Positions 1 through 11,303 of a stretch of 64,000 nt of DNA are shown here, in pieces. The DNA lies in contig CM072335.1 of NCBI GenBank assembly GCA_036874045.1, forward strand, positions 1,570,001 through 1,634,000. Direction: 5' to 3'. The notes beneath the pieces are model-generated. The model saw only the letters and a list, made by a program, of their open reading frames with translations, was not told where the DNA came from and made no database searches. Within the stretch, counting starts at the first letter, position 1; every line of letters starts with the position of its first letter. The position numbers and the translations under genes were made by a program. The stretch is from Cymodocea nodosa. Lineage: Eukaryota > Streptophyta > Magnoliopsida > Alismatales > Cymodoceaceae.

Positions 1-169
1 TAGTGTCATACATAGTGGTGTCATAAAAACAGGGCATATTCTTTCTGTTCATATTAGTGTCATTCAAATTTCAAGCGAACAGAGATTTGCCCTGCCATCA
101 ACTTGTCGGCATAAAAATATTAATGAAAATAGTAAAAAGAATTATATGCTTGACAATAATTTAGTGTAC

Positions 170-3100
170 CTTCCATTTGCTGGTGCAATTGAGTCCCATG
201 CATTATTCCCTGATGGTGCTGCCATTCCATTGTCTTTGGCACAAAACCAAATTTTGTTTGATCAGGCACATAATATTCTTGTAAATGGAAATAATTTTAT
301 AAAAACATAAATATCAAAAAATAATAAAACATTAAAAACCTCATACAATACATCGATGATTTAACCAAACAGAAAAAATACAATTTTTTTCAGTATCCAC
401 CAACCACCAAATCATGCAAAAAAGTTATATGATGAAGCATATTCTACAAATGAATAGATCTAAATGACAAGAGAGTACCAACAGTAAAGATACAATATAC
501 TGTACGTCATGTCATTACCTGTGGGTCTGTCTTGAGATCCAAACTGATCAGATGAAATCATAGATGATGTATCCCTTTCAAATAAAAGATAAAACATAAG
601 AGCTAAGCAAAAGATATATAAAAACAAAGCATTGATTCAGCACAGTAATCCACAGTCCCTTATACATCCAACTATGAGCATAAACTGGTAAATTTCAAAT
701 TATTTCAATGCTAGGTAACAGTTACCAAAAAATTATTAAAATTTATGTTAAAAAGCATAATTTGTTATGCACACCATAAAATGCAACAAGAAAAATAGAT
801 TCTGACAGGATGGTAGGATGATTTTCATTGTGAATTAACAATGACTGGGGAAAAACAAGACAAAAATATAGTTTGCTTCACTTTGTGACCATTTATGTAA
901 ATCTACCTAAATGAAAATCGACAAGAGTTTTGAAGAAAAAAAAAGAGACAAATACAATTTAGTGTAGATCCACGGTACATATGCAGTGTCACACAAAACA
1001 AAATGCTTATGTAGTTGGCAAAATAACAAAAGAAGACCATTATATCAAAGTGAAAATACACGAGAAAATGTGAATCAATGAAAAAGGCATCTTTAAAAAT
1101 ACATCTAGTATAAGAAAAAAATGAGAAATTCTATAATAAAAAAATACAAGAAGTTAAAGAAAAACAAGCAAGAATAAATCACACATCTGAGGATACCTAG
1201 ATTTGTCAACGTTGTGTGGCTTTTTTAGCTAAATAAAGAACAAATACTTGCTTCTTTTAATCTATGCAATTAATTAAAATTTCAGAAGTCTAATGTAACG
1301 AAAACAAAACATCTAGTCTGTATTGAGCAAGAACAGCTATTTATCCACTGACCATTATTCAAATGACATCCGCTTGTGCTTTTTTGTGAGAAAGCATAAT
1401 GACAAGTTCTTATTAATGAATAACCTTTATCCAGAAGATGACAAAGATGTATAACATCATATCTGTTTGTGCTTTGCAAATCATAAACTCATAGTTGTGA
1501 CTCCAAGATCAATAACATCACAGACTTACTGTACAGTGCATCCAATAAGAGATGTAACAGCCCAATGGATGTAGAGGAAAATACCATGATAGAGAGGCCA
1601 AAACGTGAGGTGGACTTTGAGGTCACATATTGTTGCAAAGTGCTAAAATAGCATTGTCCTTGGAATCAGCATAAAATAATATGGAGATGCAATCCTATCT
1701 AAAAGTCAAGGTGTGCTGGTGGCAAGAGACCAAATGGCTACAAGAATAAGTGAGCATGGTCCCAATGATCTTGTTTCCCTCTTTGCCAGGAAAAGGAAGA
1801 AACAGTAAAACAGGTTTTGATGGATGCAGGGTGCAAGAGGCTTTTGGTATCACGTTGCCAGAGGTAATCCTACAGTTAGAAAAGTAAATTCATGTATACC
1901 TTTTAGGAAAAGATACCAAAACAGAGTAAGGTGAAGATCAACAAGACAAGAGCATGCACGATATTCTAACAATGGTCTACACAGTAGTCTGGACAATTTG
2001 GTCTTCGGAAACATTGAATTTAAAAGGACCTTGTCTTCAATTTAACACTTAATTTGTCAGAAAAATTAGATGCATTGATTCATGAGTGTCTTTTTAGCAG
2101 TATTCAGTTGACTTTTATTTCCTAATTTTTTTCAATATTTTTGCAGCTTTTTGTCCAGTTTGAGTGATGCTTATATTTTGAGAATCATCCGACTTTCATC
2201 TTTAAAAAAGAAAAGAAAAGAATGTATACCTTATAGAGCTTCCAAAGTTCTTTGTATTGACCTCCGAAAGATCAGTAAGATTAACTATAAATAATATCAA
2301 AGTTTGAGAGGGACCGATAAATATCAATGAAGACTATAAAAATGAACAAGAAACTAACCTGTTAAGACTTTCACTAATGAATCAAGCTTCACTATAGCTT
2401 TAGAACGGTAAATGCTAGTAACACGGCAAAGATAACCCTTTAAAGGACCAGCACGTATCCTCACAGTTTGTCCAACTGAGAAGGGTGAGACAAAATTAAT
2501 TGGACGAGATCTACGAGCTGCAAAAGTAATTATGCAGGTGAAAAACAGTAAAATAGGATTACCCCAACAACAAATTAAAACATGTTAAGAATTTTGAAAA
2601 ATATACAGCACCACCTCCATTGAAGTCCCTTGATTCACTAGGCTCTCCTGTGGTCATGGGCTCATCTGCATCCACATAACTGGAAGTAGAACCCTGACAC
2701 AAACAGGTTATATTTGCGAAGTTCAAAAAATATTGAATTCATATGCTAATAAAGAATCTTAGCAATATGATAGTACCTTTTTATCCCTCTTAAAACTCTT
2801 TGACTGTTTAATATTCAAACATGATTGAGATTTAGCACAGAAGAACCCACAATTCTCAGTATGTGTTTCATCATATATAAAGAGTGTGCCCTTGTACATA
2901 TGTTTGACAGTCCCTTCCCTGCCCTGCAAATAAAGTAAATAGAATATTATGTTTAAGGGAAAGCAAACTATGTAAATAGAAGATTATGTTTAAGGGAAAC
3001 CAAACTATGTAGAACATTGGTCATTTGAAAAAATTGTAAAATGAGCATCCATGATGCCAATTGCAAATTTTGAAGGATATGCAAGCACCATAGCTATTAA

Positions 3101-6100
3101 GCAACCCAGTTTTTTTATTTTTTATATATAGTTTATTATAAATTTCTATACATCTACAGAATTATAATTACATACAACATGGTAACTGTAATTATAAAAA
3201 TGTCTGTTATATAATAGATTTTTAACTGCACATTTCAAAAAAATTTTGAAAGATTTATATTTTTTATAAAAAAATCTAACCTAACACATTAAAAGATATA
3301 ATCAGAAGAAAAATAAATGCTAAAGAGAACCAAAAATAACTAAATATGATCATTTCAAAGCACAAACATTCAATAAGTTAACCACGTAATATAGTGTCAA
3401 ATAACAACAATGAACCAAAATGCAATCTACAGAAAAATAAATACTAAATAGCAGCAAAAATAACTAAATAGTGATCATTTCAAAGTACAAACATTCAATA
3501 AGAAGTGAAGCACGTAATATAGTGTCAAATAACAATGAACACTACATGACTAAATCATGCAAAAAGTCCACAACAAATCAAATAGATAAAAAAATGTTGA
3601 TACCTCAACGTTTAATTAATCTAAAAATAAACATTGAATTCTACATTTTAAACACTTGATTTGAAGAAAAACACCTAGATTTAAAAAATAAACAACTGGA
3701 TTTTAAAAATGGATCCATTGACCCAATTAATGGGTGTATGTAGCATGAGCTTGATTATTATTTTTGATATTATTATGTAATTGGGTGAGGATCCATTTAA
3801 GGATCCATATATGGGTTCCTTATATATGTACTATTTTTGATTAATGAAAAAGATAGAAGAATTAGGGTTAATCACATGGTATCAAAGCTAATCCAATCCT
3901 AACCCACCGACAACCCCACCTTCTTCTATTTGTGTTCTCCAACATCTCTTGAGTTCCACCAAACACATAACTGCATTTGCACTCTTGTGTAGCCGTGTTC
4001 ACTATGCGACTGCCAAGCTTGTCTTTGTGAGTACTCACGCCCCCCACGCAACAAGGGGGCTCATGTGTCTTCAGATCAAAGTATTGTGCCTATAGTGAAC
4101 TCACAAGGTTCTTCCAAGGGCTCATGCACTATGCACGTGTTTCTTCAGAAGGCTTGCACACCCTATTCACATGCAACTTCAATGCAGGTGCGAGTGTGGG
4201 TCCTCCCCGTGTGCCATCGTGAATTAGTGTGTGGTTCCATGCTCCTCTTGCATATGTGTAGCTACTAAATCTACATTGTCTCTATGATCCATGTTAGGAT
4301 CCCCTTGTAGCTTTAATTGGGTTGCTTTGGCAAAAAGAACTACTGACATATTGAGAAGATGATTCCAATGATGTAGAAGGAGACCATAGTACATCATACT
4401 TCAGTCATGGCTAAAAGACTGAATGAAAGGAATTACTTAATGTGGTCTAAAAACTTCTACACCTTTACTACATCTCAACGAAAGCACAATCATTTGATCA
4501 AAGATCCACTAGAAGTTAAAGATTCCTCATATGATAATTGGTTTGTAGAAGATTCAACAATTGTAACTTGATTGGAGAACAATATGGAGCAAAGCATTGC
4601 ACAAAGAGTTATCATGTTATGTCCAGCCAAAACCATTTGAGAAACTTTAAAGTAGACGTATGCTCAAGAGAAGAATATTCTATGCGCATGTGAGATGTAT
4701 GAGCAAATTTTTACACTTCGGATGGTAGATCAACCTATTCAGTCATATTATGGAAATATGAGAGCATTGCTTGAAGAACTTGAAGCACATCAACCATAAA
4801 CTATTGATGCTACCATTCTACGACAATATAGAAATGATTTGTAGGTGGTTGCCTTTTGGTTGGCCTCCCATATGACTTGGCATCCCAAGTGTAGGGATAA
4901 ATCCTTGGTAATGACTCAACTATAGACTTGTCCACTACATTTGCTCACATTCTCTAGGTCTTTAAAGCTAGAAATCTGCTTCAAGAAGAGTTGTTTGCCC
5001 TAGCTGCAAGAGATCAATCTCGAGGAAATTGTCTGGATGGGAAGCGAACAACCTTGTGTACTCATTGTGGGAAAATGAATCATAGGCCTAAACGATGCAA
5101 GAAGTTTGGAAAATCGACATGGGCAAGGGTGGTTACTAACCTTGTAGTTCACAATAGACCACCTTTAGAAGAACCAACAATGATGAAAATCTCATAGGCT
5201 AACTACGATCACTTTCTACAGTTTCAAGGAACTAATTCCAATGCCTCGACTATCTTAGCGTCCACTTCAAGTATAGGTATGGCTATGGTAGCTAAGGAAA
5301 ATAGTCTCTAGATTATTGACTCAAGGGCATCCAAACATATGACAAATAGTTTTGATTTATTCCATCAATTACATTATATACCTAACCTACACAATATTAC
5401 TGTAGTTGATGGCCGGTCCTATCAAGTCTTTGATAGAGACATCATTCAAGTCACTTCCAAGATTTGATTAGATCACACCTTATATGTTCTCGAACTACCT
5501 TTTATCTATTAGTTCCATTACAATGCAACTTTCTTGTTCCATAACTTTTTCCCTTTTTACTACACCTTTCAAGATCTATAGATGGGTGTGAGGATTGGCT
5601 TGGGCTGTAAGGATAGCTCTAGCATGTACATCCTAATTCATAATGCTCCTTCAAGTGGACTTGTTGCATTGTTGACCTCCACTGAATCGTCTACCTTGTG
5701 GCACAACCGTTTAGGTTATCCCTCCTTCCAAAAGCTTCAACAAGCACTTCTTGGATTTCCCTTTCAGAGTTTACTTATGAGTCATGTTAGTTAGGAAAAC
5801 ATTATCACACTTCTTTTCCTCATGTTGATTCTGCCTCAAGTAGTCACATTTTTGACTTAGTTCACTGTAACACCTAAGGGCCAAGTTGTGTTGCATCTAT
5901 CAAGGGCTATTGCTACCATATTGTCTTGGTGGATGACTATTCCAGAGTGTTGTGGGTCTACTTATTAAAAAATCATCAAAACATTATATCTGTTGTTCAA
6001 CGTTTCCTTAATAAAGTGAAAATCAATTTTCTGTTGTTCCAAATTGTTTACAGATTGATAATGCCTTGGAATTTATTAGCTCAAAATTTCAAGACTTGTG

Positions 6101-9100
6101 TTTCTCTCTTGGGATTATCTACCAAACCACTTGTACTCATACATCTCAACAAAATGAGGTTGTTAAGCGAAAACATCATCATATTCTTGATATTACTTGC
6201 ACACTACTTATTCAAATGAATGTTCTTAAGTATCTCTAGGCTAATACAATTCTTACTACAACATATCTGATGAACTAATTACCTACCACACCTCTTGGTG
6301 AGGAGGTTCCTCTCCTTATATCTTCGAGTGTATTGCCTTTGTTCAAGATTTATCCTCTGATCATGATAAGCTTTCTACTTGTACTATTAAATGTGTCTTT
6401 GTGGAGTATTCTAGAACTCAAAAAGGGTATCGTTACTATCACCCTCTTACAAAATGCTATTATACTTCCATGGATATCACATTTTCTAAGATCAACCTTA
6501 TTTCTTAGAAGATCATCAAACTAGTGACAATCTCATGGTGGCTCCCATTCTTGAACTAGTGACTAGTGCTGACAACAATGCATCCACTCAACCACTACAG
6601 GTGTATCATCAATGGACATATACTCCAACCATTCCTCTAGCTACATCTACTGATTCACTAGATGTAGATCCAACAACACATACTAATTCACAAGCTACAG
6701 ATAATTCCCAACCAACTTTTGATGAAGGTGAGCCTAGTAGTGATTCACTTCCCATTGCCTTGTGTAAAGGTATCCACTCATACACCCTATATCTTATTGC
6801 CTCTAATGTTTCCTATAACCATTTGAGTCCTTCTTGTCAAAATTTTACCCTAGTCATTTCCTCTGAGTCACTTCCAAGAAACTATCAGAAGACTTTATAG
6901 CTACCTCATTGGAAAGCAACTATAGATGAAAAAGTAGATGTCTTAAGGTCTCGAGGTACTTGGGAGCTTATTACTTGTCCTATAGATGCGAATGTTGTCA
7001 CTTGCAAGTAGGTCTTCACAGTCAAATACAAACCTGATGGCACGATTGCATGGTACAAAGTCCGTCTAGTTGCACGTGGCTTTACTCAAGAGTATAGGGT
7101 TAATTATGTAGAGACATTTTCTCCAATTGCCAGAATGAATTCCATCCATGTACTCCTATCTCTTGCAATGAACCAATAATGAGAGTTACACCAACTTGAT
7201 GTAAAAAATGCATTTCTTTATGGAGACCTTGCCAAGGAGGTTTACATAGAGCAACCTCATGAGTATACTACTAAAGAGGAGAATAATGTTTGCAAGCTAA
7301 AGAAGGCTATCTATGATCTCAAGCAAATTCCAAGAGCTTGGTTTGAAAAATTCAACCAAATTATGTTTATAGGGGGTTTTCAACATTATGTAGTAGACCA
7401 CTCCATCTTTATACGACAGACACAACATGGTTATATCATCTTGACAATCTATGTTAATAACATCATTCTTATAGAGAGTGATAGTGTTGGTATTACCAAG
7501 ACTAAAGAACATCTCTCAAAACTATTTGATACAAAGGACATGGGGAGGCCAAACTATTTATTGAGCATTGAGTTTGCCTACTCAAAGGGAAAAATGGTGC
7601 TCTCTCAATGAAAGTATGCTCTTAATTTACTAATGGAGACTGGTTGTCTTGAGTGTAAACCTAAGAATACTTTTGTAGAACAAAGTCCACCTTTTTGGGA
7701 TGAGTCATCAAAAAGGTTGCACAATCCTGATCAATACCATCGGTTGATACACAAACTTATCTATGTCACAATCACAAGGACTGACATAGCTTACTTTGTT
7801 GGACTGCTATGTAAATTCATGCATCAACCTAGACAAGTATATTGGGTAAGTGCTCAACGTGTATTAGCCTATATCAAAGGCACTCCTAGCAAAGGTCTTC
7901 TATATCAAGTTCATGGTCATCTCAAGGTGGAAGCCTTCTTAGATTCTAACTATGCTGGTGACAAGGAAGATAGAAAACCCACATCTGGTTATTTCACTTT
8001 TGTGGGGGGCAACCTTGTAGCATGGCAAAGTAAGAAGCAAAATATAATTTCTTGTTCAAGTGTTGAAGTAGAGTATAGATCAATGGCTAAGACAAGTCAG
8101 AAGCTAGTTTGGCTAAAATCCTTACTACAGGAGTTTGGTGTAGCAATTCAAGAGCCAATACTCATGTATTGTAACAATCAAATAACCATACATATAACTC
8201 AAAATGAGACATTTCATGAACGTACAAAGCACATTAAGATTATCACTATATTCATAATTTAGTTACCAAAAGAATCATCTCCACACCATATGTTCCATCA
8301 TCAAAAGATCTGATATTCTTACCAAAGGGTTGAATCGTGGTGTTTTTGAAATCATTTGTAACAAGTTGGGAATGAAAAACATATATATACCAACTTGAAA
8401 GGGAGTGTGGATATTATCATGTAATTGGGTAAAGATCCATTTAAGGATCCGTGTAAGGATACATATATGCATTCCTTATATATGTATTGTTTTTTATTAA
8501 TGAAAAAGATAGAAGGATTAGGGTTAATCACAATTACAAATATTTTCACATAAATATTTGATCACTGTGATAATGAATATTTCCAGACTAGAACTGAAAA
8601 TTCTATGCTTGATCATTATGGGTTAATTTTTCTTGTCAGATCAATGCTGATATTCTTCACATTGATCCGAAGAGGATCTCTAGCTATTTATTTTATTCAA
8701 CTTTAATTGTTAGCAAAATTAATGCTGGAAATATTTTTTATTGATAGATTGTATTTAATTCATTTTTTCTTGTTACATATCACACAGTGAAATGGAATAT
8801 CAATTTTTCTGTGTACCAAACATAAAAATGGAATATGTTATTCCATTCCATTCACTTTCCATAGTTCACTACATTACATTCAAATTTCAATCCATCTACA
8901 AAATGCAAGGAAGGATAAAAAGGAAATGGGATAGCTTGAGAAATGAGATAGTCTAACCATCATGGAAGAATATTCCAAAAAGTGGATTGCTTTGATAAAC
9001 AGAATACCAACATACCTCAGATGGACCTTCCAAAACCTTAACAATATCATTTATGGCAATGTTCTTCTTGTGGCAATCTGAAGCTGTGAACATTTTGTCA

Positions 9101-11272
9101 ACACAAGTAGTCCTTATATACTTTCTCAAGACAGTAGCCAACTGAGTCCTTTCAGTATCACCTTTTAGAATCTAAAAGAGAAGACAAAATAAAATAAAAT
9201 AAAGAAATACATAAAGTGTAGGTCATTAGTCATGAGATACCTGGATACTGTCACCCTTGATGCTGATGATGACACCAAATTCTTTCTGCCTATGACACCA
9301 GCAAATAAAATTGAGAAAGAATCAAAAGCAGAATAACAAAAATAAGTAATGCAGAATTAGCAACTCACCCAAATAAAACAAGATCATTTAGTTGATAATG
9401 ATTTCCTTCATTATTTTCCAGGCCAACATTTGATCCCTCCAAGCAAACCTTTTTTCGTTCACCATTAACAAGAGACAACCAATTTAAATCCTCAGCATCA
9501 TCCATTTTAGCAGCCTCAAACTTCATAAGTTCATTTCTTGATGGTTGCACACCCAGCCAATTTAAGGAAGCAACAGAAACTTTTTTGTAAACATAGCCTT
9601 CCTTAAGCATCATCCCATCAAGTACTTCAAAATTCTCACCGGTAAGTCGATCACATCTAATTTGAATATGAGGACGAAAATCCCTAACAAAGAAAACCTC
9701 TAAATCAGTAAAGGTGGCAACCTATGCATCTCTCTTCTTGGTGGCCATCTGAGTCAATCTGGGTCAATGCACAGCTATACCAGTAGAAACATCCAAGGTA
9801 AAGGTGTTAAAGAAAAGGCAAAGTACATACTCCAATTCCCATGAACTAATTAATCGTGGTTTGGGAATGCCAGACTCCTTCAAGGAAACTCCACCACCCT
9901 GTGAATTGAACAAACAGACATGAACAAAAGCATCCAAACAAGAGAGTTGAGTAAAACCAAAAAGTGATGAAGGACAAAGAAAATGTAAACATTGTTGGAC
10001 ATTTAAAGAGAGGATGTGGCCATGCTAAATACTAAAAGAGGTCCAGTCATTTACATAGTTTTTTTAACATCACATGATTCACATCAGCAATTGGTAATAA
10101 ACCCTTAGCTGAATTTTTTGATAAATCTCTTGAGACCTAAGGATTTTAAGGCAATTAATGGCAATTGAGACATGATATAAACAATATAAAATGGAATAGC
10201 CACAATGTTTGAGAGAGAAAGATGAAGAGAAATTACTGTCTGTCAAAGAAAGAAGGTAAAGTCAACATCCATCAAAAAATTATCTTACAAATTTTTTGGA
10301 CAGTGCTTGTAGATCAATACGTGGAATTAGTTTAACCATCGCTCTTTTGTGCTGATCATCAAATGCCACAACCTAAACAAAGTGAAAAGTGAAGAAGAGT
10401 TGATGCAGAACCAGATATGCACAACAGAATAAAGGCAAGTATGTGCACCTGTGCCAAGTCACCCTTATAATTGCCACTCTTGACACGAACCCAAGTTCCT
10501 TCTGAAAGCCTGTTTAAGGCAGTTTTTACAGAAAGCAAACCAGGAATTTCATCTTTAGTGACACTTGTTTTCTTATTGTACAAAACGTAGAATCCCTTGC
10601 ATGCCTAGAAGAAAGGGAATGAAAATAAGTTTTGGCAAAAAATTGAAAAAGAAGGTGTTTTAGAAGACGTAGAGTTATAAAAAACATTAGTTAAGGGAAG
10701 TATAGGTTCATTCTCATAACGCAAGGTATAATGAAAACTACTTACTCCTAAAACAAAAAAAATGAAAATAAAGCCATCTTGTTTTTCTCCCATCGTTGAA
10801 TGTACAACAATTTGCAAACAAAAGAAGGAAAAATTGTCTATAAGTACAACAATAAAACTCAATGCTATAGGATTATAATTTGAAGATGTCATGCACTCCA
10901 TTGCATCTTTGGCTACAATTCCACCACCATGATGTGCAATTAACTCATGTAGTTTGGCATCCAATATTCCAAGTATAGACTGTCTTATGGAGAATGACAA
11001 ACCCTTTTTTAATTATTAGGAAACAAGGCAAACCCTTTTGGCTGTTGAAACTAAGCATTATTTAGGCTATCTTCTAATTACAACGGTGGATTGGTGAGAA
11101 TGTTCATATATGGATGTATGTACACACAAATGTGACATTGTGTGTGTTTAGAGGGCTGCTCATTTGTGGTTAATTGCACATTATGGGCCTCACATGGGGG
11201 TGAGCCCCATGTTATACAAGGGGGTGGGGCCTGCACCCAAGTGAGAGGCTCCTCACTGTATGTATGTTTTGT

Positions 11273-11303
<31 letters not shown>

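Larger units (their letters stand above)
3762..8532 (+). mobile_element. Degenerate Ty1/copia LTR retrotransposon
   Basis: A 4.77-kb element inserted in the large KTF1 intron, in the opposite orientation to the gene. It has short direct LTRs (115 and 127 bp) and a primer-binding site TGGTATCAAAGC directly after the 5' LTR, near-complementary to initiator-Met tRNA. A purine run (AAAGGGAG) sits directly before the 3' LTR. Imperfect 5-bp flanks ATTAT and ATTAC are consistent with a target duplication plus one mutation. Internal domain order is gag zinc knuckle, protease, GAG-pre-integrase, integrase, reverse transcriptase, RNase H, the copia order. Multiple stops, frameshifts and altered catalytic residues make it non-autonomous. 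About a dozen differences and a 12-bp gap between LTRs indicate an old insertion. Confidence 0.92.

Noticed and set aside
9721..9752. Minus-strand MATKKRDA followed by a stop just upstream of a KTF1 exon
   Set aside because: It is in frame with the exon but contains a stop and is removed as intron by the TTTGTTAG acceptor, so I do not read it as an alternative start or a pseudogene mark.
10605..11000. 131-codon minus-strand frame in KTF1 intron 3
   Set aside because: It is continuous with intron sequence and hydrophobic low-complexity residues. The KTF1 exons splice around it in phase.
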